A stretch of DNA of 5,660 bases from the NCBI GenBank assembly GCA_002308255.1, contig DBVZ01000091.1, forward strand, positions 1-5,660, in the 5' to 3' direction. The notes below the pieces were generated by a model that saw only the letters and a list, made by a program, of their open reading frames with translations, did not search any database and had not been told where the DNA came from. Shown piece after piece: positions 1 to 5,117 of the stretch. The DNA comes from Lachnospiraceae bacterium UBA1251. Lineage in GTDB: Bacteria; Bacillota; Clostridia; Lachnospirales; Lachnospiraceae. Each line of letters begins with the position of its first letter. Within the stretch, counting starts at the first letter, position 1. Position numbers and translations under genes: made by a program.

Positions 1-293
1 CTGTTCACCGCGTTGGTGTAGCACAGGTTATTGAGCGACATCGACACGAATCCAAGCAGGGCGCACGAAAGCATCGTCCGCTTCCCTATCCTGAATGCCG
101 CAGTACCCTCTTTTATAAGGGTGATCGCAAGCAGAAGCAGGAATGCGAAAAACATCCTCATGAACGTAGTATATTCCGAGGTCGACCCCTTTGCGTCGAG
201 CACCTTCACGAAAAGCCCTATCGTTCCCCAGAGTATGCCCGAGAGCATGATCAACGCGTATTTCTGTATGGTCCTGTCTATGCCTTTTTTCAA
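1..293 (-). CDS. EamA/DMT-family membrane transporter, N-terminal part (cut by window edge)
   Basis: Likely an inner-membrane transporter of the drug/metabolite superfamily; the substrate cannot be told. About 97 codons are visible and the 3' end lies outside the window. The protein starts with a short basic leader (KKGIDRTIQKY). Three hydrophobic segments follow, at roughly residues 12-30, 41-61 and 74-97. The phrase ILWGTIGLFVK in the first segment is typical of the first EamA repeat, which usually reads 'lWG.n.v..K'. I chose the TTG at 291-293 because GGAGGGGG sits 10 nt upstream; the first in-frame ATG (246-248) would remove most of the first membrane segment. The gene follows the terminator at 413-449, so it is probably a separate unit. 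Isoleucine is mostly ATA (about 6 of 8), unlike the genes to its right. The family call is fairly safe. Confidence 0.75.
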   Translation of the reverse strand, partial: MKKGIDRTIQKYALIMLSGILWGTIGLFVKVLDAKGSTSEYTTFMRMFFAFLLLLAITLIKEGTAAFRIGKRTMLSCALLGFVSMSLNNLCYTNAVN

Positions 294-303
294 AGTGTCT
301 TAT

Positions 304-311
304 CCCCCTCC
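304..311 (-). promoter_or_regulatory. Ribosome binding site that supports the TTG start of the transporter
   Basis: GGAGGGGG on the minus strand lies 10 nt before TTG (291-293). No ATG or GTG lies at a suitable distance, so this site decides the start. Confidence 0.7.
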
Positions 312-412
312 GAGACAGCTGACGGATCTGTCATCATTATTCCACTGCGGAAGCAAAAAATTTTTTCTGCCTTGTGGCAGAGTTCTTACTGAATCAAATA
401 CCATTCTAACAT

Positions 413-449
413 AAAAACGGCCTCCGGAACTGATTCCGGAGGTCCCGTT
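413..449 (-). terminator. Rho-independent terminator of the redox-pair operon
   Basis: A 9-bp perfect stem, CCTCCGGAA (421-429) with TTCCGGAGG (434-442), has a 4-nt loop. It can extend by AACGG (416-420) with CCGTT (445-449) around a 2-nt bulge. On the minus strand it is followed by TTTTT (417-413). It begins 15 nt after the stop codon of the reductase gene and separates that operon from the transporter. Confidence 0.9.
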
Positions 450-463
450 ATGATTTTTACTTT

Positions 464-1672
464 CTATTTCGGCGTGTATTCAGCAGGTACTTCTATCACC
501 ATGTCTGATGTAGGGAAGGTCGCGCACGGATGGATGTAGTCCCATTTGATATCCGCCCATCTCCTGTTCTCATTCTCAGCAGGAGCAAAATATGTGCCGG
601 ATAACACTTTGGAACGGCACCAGCCGCACTCGCCGCTCCGGCATCTCGACGGAGCTGTTATTCCTGCGCGTTCGACGGCCACCAGGATCGGTTCTTCGGC
701 GCTTGCCGGGATCTCGCATTCCGCGGCCCCCTGGCGGATCTTCAGCGTGAAGGTCTTTCCCTTCGCTGCTTCCGGGAAATCTGGGAGAGCAGCAACTTTC
801 TTTGTGACGCCAAGCGCCTCGCGCCGGATATTTTTCCGCTCAAGACCAAGCTTTGCCAGTTCTCCTTCGAGGAAGCGGTACATCGCCTCCGGTCCGCAGA
901 TAAAAACGCTGTAGTCATCGCCGGCATACTTCCGAATCAGTTCCGCGGTAATGAACCCGTTCTCATACCCGTCCTTCTCCTCGTCGGAAAGGACGTGGAC
1001 GACCTCGATCTTTTCATTTTCCGCAAGCTTTTCAAGTTCGTCCTTGAAGAGGATCTGTTCCTCCGTGCGGCTGCCGAAGAGGATCGTCAGTTTAAAGTCC
1101 TCCGTGCCGTCCGCGATCGCCTTAGCCATGGACAGGAACGGCGTGATGCCGCTGCCGCCCGCCAGCGCTACGATATGCGCCGGATCACGCAGCTCCTCAT
1201 AATAGAAATTGCCCTGCGGTGAAGATGCCGTAAAAGAATCCCCCTCTTTGACATCCGAAAGCAGATATTCCGCGGCGAATCCGCCCGGGTTGGTGCGGAC
1301 CGTCAGTTCATATTTTCCTTCCAGCGCTTCTTTCGGAGCGGAGCTGATCGAATACGGTCTGGAAATAACGCTGTCCCCGATCTTCATCTTGAGAGACAGA
1401 TACTGCCCTGCCCTGAAATACGGAAGTTTTCCGCCGTCCGCAGCCTTGAACACGATCGTCTTTGACGCCGCGCCGGGATGGTCAATGACTTCCGATACGA
1501 CCAGTTTCACGTAATCCGGATGGAGCGCTTTCGCGTTGTTGTTGATGGCGTAGTCCGCCGTGATTTCCTTTGCGGGAGCTGCCTGAATGGCATTTTCACG
1601 GACTTTTGCCATGTTTTTGAATTTCAGCATATCGAGGGCGCCGATCAGCCCGATTTTTACGTTGACTGCCAT
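464..1672 (-). CDS. FAD/NAD(P)H-dependent ferredoxin-type reductase with C-terminal [2Fe-2S] domain
   Basis: A 402-residue cytoplasmic electron-transfer flavoprotein that should move electrons from NAD(P)H through FAD to a plant-type [2Fe-2S] cluster. Domains in order: an unassigned, probably helical N-terminal extension (about 1-50); an FAD-binding barrel (about 55-155) with RPYSIS at 105-110; an NAD(P)-binding domain (about 165-285) with GGSGITPF at 172-179 and CGPEAM at 259-264; and a C-terminal ferredoxin domain (about 305-400) with cysteines C344, C349, C352 and C383, spaced CX4CX2CX30C. All four cluster ligands are present. The order FAD-NAD-[2Fe-2S] matches phenol-hydroxylase/HCP-reductase-like enzymes with the ferredoxin at the C terminus. 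The start ATG overlaps the stop of the upstream FAD protein (TAATG) and has AAGGAGG 9 nt upstream. Coupled expression suggests it is the electron donor for that protein, which is inference. Confidence 0.9.
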   Translation of the reverse strand: MAVNVKIGLIGALDMLKFKNMAKVRENAIQAAPAKEITADYAINNNAKALHPDYVKLVVSEVIDHPGAASKTIVFKAADGGKLPYFRAGQYLSLKMKIGDSVISRPYSISSAPKEALEGKYELTVRTNPGGFAAEYLLSDVKEGDSFTASSPQGNFYYEELRDPAHIVALAGGSGITPFLSMAKAIADGTEDFKLTILFGSRTEEQILFKDELEKLAENEKIEVVHVLSDEEKDGYENGFITAELIRKYAGDDYSVFICGPEAMYRFLEGELAKLGLERKNIRREALGVTKKVAALPDFPEAAKGKTFTLKIRQGAAECEIPASAEEPILVAVERAGITAPSRCRSGECGWCRSKVLSGTYFAPAENENRRWADIKWDYIHPCATFPTSDMVIEVPAEYTPK

Positions 1673-3249
1673 TACTGCGCACCTCCTTCCTTATTTGCCG
1701 CGGGGTCGCCCGGAGCTTCCTCCTTGAGATCCTTCAGTGCGAGCCGCGCCATCAGTTTCCCGCAGACATACGCGGAGCTGTAGCCGTCGCCTCTCGGTCC
1801 GGCCGCGCCGATCGGGCGGAGTCCCTTGATCGGATAATCGGACGAGAGCATCATCATGCGGGCCATCATGCCGTCCCAGTCTTTTGTCTCATACCCGTAA
1901 ACACTGCCTTCCGGCGTGCCCAGATACCTCGCAAATGTCCACGGCGTCGCCACGCAGATCTCTTCGATGTACGGCGCGATGTCGATGCCGGCCTTATCCT
2001 TCAGTTCTTTAATAAACTTCTTCGCGTATTTGTTCTTGTACGCGACATAATCCTCCTCGGAAAGATTGCCCCACTCCTCGCGGTTGCCCATCGAGGTAAA
2101 GAAACCGATCGACGTGCCTTCCGGCGAGGCTTCCGGATTGGTAATATTGTTGCAGAGGAAAATGGTAAAGTTGTTCTTCTCATATCCGCCGAGGATGTTC
2201 TTATACTCCTGCGCGGAATCGGACGTATCCGCCATGAAAATGCAGTAGTCCTTGATCCCCAGCTCTTCCGCCGTCTTGTTCAGCCCGACGTAGACCGTGA
2301 ACATTCTCGCGCTGTAATTGTGGTTTCTGGCCGTGGAAAGTTTCTTTTCCCGTTCGGGAATGAGATCTTTCGGCATCATCTTCGCGTAAATGATGTCCGG
2401 ATTGATGTTCGCCAGCACATAGTCGCAGTCCACGACGCCGGACGACGTCTTTACGCCGCAGAGCCGGTCGCCCGAGAACAGGAATTCCTCCGCCCGGCAG
2501 TTGAACCACACGTCGCCGCCCAGTTCGCGGAGTCTCTCGACCATCTTGCAGCTGATCTCGTGAGACGTGTGTGCCGGAATATAGGCTGCTCTGGTGACGT
2601 ATTTCATGAACATGTTGCAGTAATGGATAAATGCCATGTGCTCCATGTCGATGCCGAGATATCCCCAGTAGGTAGAGAGGATATCCTGACATTTCTGCGG
2701 GATCTTCATGGCGTTCCATACCTTCTTGACCGGATAGGAACCGGTGCGGAGAAGGTTCGGGTATTTGGACTTCAGGACGTTCGAATCCGCGTGTCCGTTG
2801 GACGCGCTGATATAGGCCGTGCCCGCCATCGTCTCTTCGAGGAGCTCGAAGTACTCCTCCATTTTTGCCTTGCAGCCCGGTACATAATATTCCATCTTGT
2901 CGATAAACGGCTGCTTGCCGGACGGCATGGTGACGTCCATCGGCGTTCCGTCACTGTATTTGGTAATGATGCGGAAGCAGTCCGGCACCATTTTCCAGTC
3001 GATCTTCACACCGTATTCATTCATCATCTCCCGGATCTCGGCCGGATCGTTCTCGGGACCGATATCGCACAGCTCATGGAGCGACGGTTCGAATTCAAAA
3101 CGTCCCCGGACAAAGCTTGTCGCACAGCCTCCGGGGAGGTTGTGCTGTTCGATCAGCAAGACCTTCTTTCCTTCCTTGGCGCAGTGCAATGCGGCGGACA
3201 GCCCTGCATTTCCCGCGCCGACCACTACAATATCGTATTTTTTGCTCAT
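1672..3249 (-). CDS. Phytoene-desaturase/RetSat-like FAD-dependent oxidoreductase (COG1233 type)
   Basis: A 525-residue flavoprotein of the CrtI/retinol-saturase superfamily, which oxidises or reduces C-C bonds in lipophilic substrates. The N-terminal Rossmann motif GAGNAG is at 11-16 and the ribose-binding acidic residue is E34. The family's second signature follows at about 40-60 (GGCATS, RGRFEFE, LHEL). The C-terminal FAD-closing motif, GLRPIGAAGPRGDGYSSAY, lies near residue 490 and replaces the usual 'PGGG.PG' of carotenoid enzymes. No signal peptide is seen, and a charged tail rich in Asp, Glu and Lys ends the protein. No other carotenoid gene is visible, so a carotenoid role is not supported. 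Overlap with a full NAD(P)H-to-[2Fe-2S] reductase suggests it works as a reductase (saturase) fed by electrons, as RetSat does. That is inference; the substrate is unknown. GGGAGGT lies 11 nt before the ATG. Confidence 0.85.
   Translation of the reverse strand: MSKKYDIVVVGAGNAGLSAALHCAKEGKKVLLIEQHNLPGGCATSFVRGRFEFEPSLHELCDIGPENDPAEIREMMNEYGVKIDWKMVPDCFRIITKYSDGTPMDVTMPSGKQPFIDKMEYYVPGCKAKMEEYFELLEETMAGTAYISASNGHADSNVLKSKYPNLLRTGSYPVKKVWNAMKIPQKCQDILSTYWGYLGIDMEHMAFIHYCNMFMKYVTRAAYIPAHTSHEISCKMVERLRELGGDVWFNCRAEEFLFSGDRLCGVKTSSGVVDCDYVLANINPDIIYAKMMPKDLIPEREKKLSTARNHNYSARMFTVYVGLNKTAEELGIKDYCIFMADTSDSAQEYKNILGGYEKNNFTIFLCNNITNPEASPEGTSIGFFTSMGNREEWGNLSEEDYVAYKNKYAKKFIKELKDKAGIDIAPYIEEICVATPWTFARYLGTPEGSVYGYETKDWDGMMARMMMLSSDYPIKGLRPIGAAGPRGDGYSSAYVCGKLMARLALKDLKEEAPGDPAANKEGGAQ
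1682..1688 (-). promoter_or_regulatory. Strong internal ribosome binding site at the TAATG stop/start overlap
   Basis: AAGGAGG lies inside the last codons of the FAD protein, 9 nt before the reductase ATG (1670-1672). The upstream stop TAA (1672-1674) shares one base with that ATG. This supports both translational coupling and the chosen start. Confidence 0.85.
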
Positions 3250-3270
3250 ACCGGGTAAACACCTCCCTTA

Positions 3271-3313
3271 CAAAAAACAATAAGACGCCGGAGCACTGAC
3301 CGTCCGGCGTCTT
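3271..3313 (-). terminator. Rho-independent terminator after the methyltransferase gene, possibly an attenuator for the redox pair
   Basis: An 11-bp perfect stem pairs 3282-3292 (AAGACGCCGGA) with 3303-3313 around a 10-nt loop. On the minus strand it is followed by ATTG and TTTTTT. The plus-strand side lacks a T run, so it acts on minus-strand transcripts. It lies 32 nt past the methyltransferase stop and its U-tract ends just before the redox-pair ribosome binding site (3261-3267). That leaves no room for a promoter between them, so the redox pair must be transcribed through this hairpin. Confidence 0.85.
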
Positions 3314-3324
3314 CCCTCTTGTCT

Positions 3325-3353
3325 ATTATAGACTATGCAAGAGCTTAATTCCA
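3325..3353 (-). promoter_or_regulatory. Candidate promoter for the redox pair, inside nested inverted repeats
   Basis: A perfect TATAAT lies on the minus strand at 3330-3325. The -35 at a 17-nt spacing is TGGAAT (3353-3348), only 3 of 6 matches and overlapping the last codons of the methyltransferase gene. The -10 is inside the 13-bp palindrome GTCTATTATAGAC (3321-3333), itself flanked by CTCTTG (3316-3321) and CAAGAG (3338-3343). These repeats could be an operator. A start near 3318 would place the terminator-like hairpin in the 5' leader. Confidence 0.45.
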
Positions 3354-4232
3354 TTTATTTTTATGCACTTTTGTTAAAAATCGACCGGTTTTCCTCAGCC
3401 TTATGTGCACTTCTGCAATAAAATCCGGATCACATCCGCAGCAGCCGCCGATATAAGTCGCATACCCAAAGAATTTCTCCGCCGCGTCCGCGTAGGAGAC
3501 AGGATCGCATCCGATGCCGGTGCCTCCCTGCTCTTTCGGGACGCCGGCATTTGCCTTGATAACCAGCGGCATGTCCGTCACTGCGGCGTATTCTTTCAGA
3601 ATCGGCAGCATCTGATCCGGGCCGAGTTCGCAGTTGAGGCCGATCGCCGTTATGCCGACCGGTTCCATTTCCCGGACGATCTCCTCCGGGGTGTTGCCGA
3701 ACAGCGTGCGGCCGGATTTCTGAAATGTCATGGAGGAAAGCACCGGCACCCCTGTGCGCACCGCGATCTCCGAGACGATCTTCAGCATCCGGAGATCCAT
3801 GAATGTCTGTACATAATAGAACTCCGCTCCGTTATCCGCTCCCGCGCCGATCATTTCTTCATATATATCCCGCACGGTGGATTCCTTCACCGGTCCGAAG
3901 GGCTCCATCATCATCGTCAGAGGGCCGACCGCCATACCGACCTTCACGCCGGTTCCTGCCGCCGCCTTTTTCGTGATCCCGAGCGATGCTTTCACGACCT
4001 CCGGCGTCGTATAGGGCGACGACTGCGTGACCGCCATCCGGTTAGCGGTGAAAGTATTTGCAAGCATGATCTCCGCCCCGGCTTCGATATATTCTTTGTT
4101 CAGTTCTTCAACGATCTCCGGATGTTCGATGCTGTAACGCCACACCGGGACCTTTTCATAACCTTTCTTTTCCGCCTTCTTCCAGAGCGGAATGCCGTTC
4201 GGGCCGTCAAACAGAATAATCTCTTTTTTCAT
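3345..4232 (-). CDS. Zinc-dependent homocysteine S-methyltransferase-family protein
   Basis: A 295-residue single-domain TIM-barrel methyltransferase of the family that includes the N-terminal domain of MetH, BHMT and S-methylmethionine:homocysteine methyltransferase. Family marks: FDGPNG at 8-13 (usually DGGMGT), the HPEIV...YIEAGAEIMLANTF stretch at about 37-61, GLNCE at 198-202 and GGCCG at 262-266. C201, C264 and C265 match the three zinc-binding cysteines that activate the thiol acceptor. There is no folate, B12-binding or reactivation domain, so the methyl donor is a small molecule or a separate protein. PN instead of GM in the first loop makes homocysteine likely but not certain. The start is 6 nt after the thioesterase stop, with only a weak AGAAGGG upstream, so translation probably depends on the preceding gene. 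The terminator at 3271-3313 ends the unit. Confidence 0.85.
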   Translation of the reverse strand: MKKEIILFDGPNGIPLWKKAEKKGYEKVPVWRYSIEHPEIVEELNKEYIEAGAEIMLANTFTANRMAVTQSSPYTTPEVVKASLGITKKAAAGTGVKVGMAVGPLTMMMEPFGPVKESTVRDIYEEMIGAGADNGAEFYYVQTFMDLRMLKIVSEIAVRTGVPVLSSMTFQKSGRTLFGNTPEEIVREMEPVGITAIGLNCELGPDQMLPILKEYAAVTDMPLVIKANAGVPKEQGGTGIGCDPVSYADAAEKFFGYATYIGGCCGCDPDFIAEVHIRLRKTGRFLTKVHKNKWN

Positions 4233-4238
4233 GGCGGA

Positions 4239-4724
4239 TCAGAGCCCTTCTTTCCTGCGCATTTTACGGAATTCCATCCTTCTTTCGGCCGCTTCCCATT
4301 CCGCCTGTTCGCGCAGGCTTTCAACAACGAGAGGCGGGACTTTTGCCGGGGAGCCGTTCTCATCGACAGCCACCATCACAAAAAAGGCGGTGTTGATGAG
4401 ATGCCGTGTGCCGTCGCTGACATTTTCCACGTAGCTGTCCATTCGGACCTCCATGGATGTATTTCCGACATAGGTAAGATAGCCGCGCATACAGACCATA
4501 TCCCCCTGCTTCGCGCCTTCCTTGAAATCCATACGGTCGATGGAGGCGGTCACCACGCTCCCTCCGCAGTGCCTTCTCGCGACGATGCCCGCCAGCTCAT
4601 CCAGCCATTCCAGGAGCTGTCCGCCATACAGCCTTCCCATATCGTTCAGCGACCGCGGAAACAGAATGTGCGTCACCTCGGTCAGGGAATCACCAATCTT
4701 TTTCGCTGTAAAATCTTCACTCAT
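4239..4724 (-). CDS. Hotdog-fold acyl-CoA thioesterase (YciA/ACOT type)
   Basis: A 161-residue cytoplasmic enzyme predicted to hydrolyse acyl-CoA to free acid and CoA. A single hotdog domain spans about 10-125. Family signatures are N27-D-M-G30, GGQLLEW at 34-40, D42-E43 next to the active site, the RH.....TASID segment at 51-63, and the GD...YVGNTSMEV stretch at about 74-93, all as expected for acyl-CoA hydrolases. Residues 136-161 form a highly charged helix (many Glu, Arg and Lys), as is common after this domain. Length is normal for a single-domain member. AAGGAGG lies 13 nt before the ATG, somewhat far. It is the first gene of the pair with the methyltransferase; the close spacing implies an operon but no obvious shared pathway. 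I found no convincing promoter upstream; a TAAAAT at 4766-4761 has no matching -35. Confidence 0.88.
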   Translation of the reverse strand: MSEDFTAKKIGDSLTEVTHILFPRSLNDMGRLYGGQLLEWLDELAGIVARRHCGGSVVTASIDRMDFKEGAKQGDMVCMRGYLTYVGNTSMEVRMDSYVENVSDGTRHLINTAFFVMVAVDENGSPAKVPPLVVESLREQAEWEAAERRMEFRKMRRKEGL

Positions 4725-4846
4725 ATCCGGATCTTTTCCTCCTTGTTTTCCTACAGCAGCATTTTACTTCGAGCCCTGTCCCGAACCGGCGAAAATTGTC
4801 CTCTCCCCACAAAAAAATCTGAATATTCCGACTTCTTTGAAATCCA

Positions 4847-4875
4847 TTGACAGAAGAAATCATCCTCACTAATAT
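4847..4875 (+). promoter_or_regulatory. Sigma-A-type promoter of the small-ORF (putative toxin) mRNA
   Basis: Perfect -35 TTGACA (4847-4852), exactly 17 nt of spacer, and -10 TAATAT (4870-4875, 4 of 6). The expected start is about 4880-4883. It is the only strong plus-strand promoter I see, and the only gene it can serve is the 29-codon ORF at 4959. Confidence 0.8.
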
Positions 4876-4883
4876 CAATGTTA

Positions 4884-4897
4884 CCTCAAATTTGAGG
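4884..4897 (+). repeat. Perfect 14-bp palindrome at the 5' end of the toxin mRNA
   Basis: CCTCAAATTTGAGG is fully self-complementary and begins within a few bases of the predicted transcription start. In RNA it would fold as a 5-bp hairpin with an AAUU loop at the extreme 5' end. Its first arm with flank, TTACCTC (4881-4887), can instead pair with GAGGTGA of the Shine-Dalgarno region (4948-4954; one G-U pair). On DNA it could also be an operator just after the -10. Confidence 0.6.
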
Positions 4898-4930
4898 GAG
4901 AAGCACTGCAGTTCCGACGGCAGGCGGTTG

Positions 4931-4958
4931 GCAATCATTTCCGAAAGGAGGTGATTGC
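4931..4958 (+). promoter_or_regulatory. Hairpin enclosing the whole Shine-Dalgarno of the small ORF
   Basis: GCAATCATTTCC (4931-4942) pairs with GGAGGTGATTGC (4947-4958) around a GAAA tetraloop (4943-4946). The stem is 12 bp without gaps, with two G-U pairs, and ends exactly one base before the start codon. GGAGG (4947-4951) has an ideal 7-nt spacer to the ATG, and AAAGGAGGTG matches the 16S rRNA 3' end perfectly. When folded, the site is unavailable, so translation needs the hairpin to open. Confidence 0.8.
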
Positions 4959-5048
4959 ATGCCGATTACTTTGACATTGCATGTGTTTGGTATTACCATC
5001 ACAATCCGTGTCAAGAGAAAAAGCGACGACCGCCACTCGGCAAAGTGA
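4959..5048 (+). CDS. 29-residue peptide, putative type I toxin
   Basis: An ORF of 29 codons starts with ATG 7 nt after a perfect AAAGGAGGTG site and stops at TGA. Residues 3-18 alternate Ile, Leu, Val and Phe with Thr (ITLTLHVFGITITIRV), followed by the basic KRK at 19-21 and a charged tail. There are no Cys residues. A short hydrophobic core with a cationic end is usual for membrane-acting type I toxins (TisB 29 aa, AapA1 30 aa), but the Thr alternation favours beta structure over a clear membrane helix. I do not recognise the family. The ORF has its own promoter and terminator, runs opposite to all neighbours, and its last 8 codons plus stop are overlapped by an antisense RNA. That layout is the main reason for the toxin call; a leader peptide or other small regulatory peptide remains possible. 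Confidence 0.78.
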   Translation: MPITLTLHVFGITITIRVKRKSDDRHSAK

Positions 5049-5106
5049 ACGGTCGTCTGAAAAGATAGCCTTTATCTGAAGCCAACCGTCTGTCGCGGTG
5101 CTTCGC
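5015..5106 (-). ncRNA. Antisense RNA, putative type I antitoxin
   Basis: From the consensus promoter at 5113-5141 the predicted start is near G5106 and the end is the U-tract near 5015, giving about 92 nt. Three stem-loops fill it. SL1 (5104-5078) pairs GAAGC/GCTTC and ACCG/CGGT with a 2-nt bulge and a 7-nt loop. SL2 (5077-5063) pairs AGATA with TATCT. SL3 (5057-5025) is the terminator. No ORF with a ribosome binding site is present. The RNA is fully complementary to the 3' end of the plus-strand mRNA, including the last codons, stop, 3' UTR and terminator stem. Such 3'-overlapping antisense RNAs are seen in txpA/RatA and bsrG/SR4. It should form a duplex with the mRNA and promote decay or block translation, which is inference. 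Confidence 0.78.
5018..5057 (-). terminator. Rho-independent terminator of the antisense RNA
   Basis: An 8-bp perfect outer stem, GACGACCG (5025-5032) with CGGTCGTC (5050-5057), and an inner 4-bp stem, CACT (5034-5037) with AGTG (5044-5047), are followed on the minus strand by GC then TTTTT (5022-5018) and CTCTT. The plus side lacks a T run. It lies within the 3' end of the small ORF, whose stop codon overlaps the inner stem. It probably also ends read-through from the M20 gene. Confidence 0.85.
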
Positions 5107-5117
5107 ATTTTTATTAT
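5078..5117 (+). terminator. Rho-independent terminator of the small-ORF mRNA
   Basis: GAAGC (5078-5082) pairs with GCTTC (5100-5104) and ACCG (5085-5088) with CGGT (5096-5099). There is a 2-nt bulge (CA) and a 7-nt loop. ATTTTTATTAT follows at 5107-5117. The T run overlaps the -10 of the antisense promoter on the opposite strand. Confidence 0.75.

Larger units (their letters stand above)
4918..5095 (+). repeat. Long-range inverted repeat joining mRNA leader and 3' end
   Basis: CGGCAGGCGGTTGGC (4918-4932) can pair with GCCAACCGTCTGTCG (5081-5095) over 15 bp without gaps: 13 Watson-Crick and 2 G-U pairs. The arms lie before the ribosome binding site and inside the 3' terminator region of the same mRNA, so pairing closes the message into a loop. 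The downstream arm is also part of the terminator hairpin at 5078-5104, so the two folds exclude each other. Confidence 0.7.

Noticed and set aside
31..414. A 127-codon plus-strand open frame at the left edge
   Set aside because: The minus strand of 1-293 encodes a convincing EamA-type membrane protein with its own ribosome binding site, and this frame runs on through the non-coding gap.
1672..3249. Carotenoid biosynthesis by a phytoene desaturase
   Set aside because: No phytoene synthase or other carotenoid gene is visible, the C-terminal motif departs from carotenoid enzymes, and a reductase partner points to reduction.
2320..3258. A 312-codon plus-strand open frame opposite the FAD protein
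   Set aside because: Shadow of a gene with intact FAD motifs; its His/Arg/Val-rich composition and lack of any promoter or ribosome binding site argue against coding.
3321..3330. Plus-strand -10-like TATTAT at the 3321-3333 palindrome
   Set aside because: No plus-strand gene or terminator follows it; the minus-strand reading gives an exact TATAAT facing the redox pair.
4761..4789. TAAAAT at 4766-4761 as promoter of the thioesterase-methyltransferase pair
   Set aside because: The hexamer at the -35 position is CCGGTT and no other spacing gives a better match, nor is there an extended -10. The true promoter was not found.
3405..4850. A 481-codon open frame on the plus strand opposite the methyltransferase and thioesterase genes
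   Set aside because: It has no ribosome binding site, is rich in His, Arg and Phe, and mirrors two genes with clear family motifs. It is a GC-driven shadow frame.
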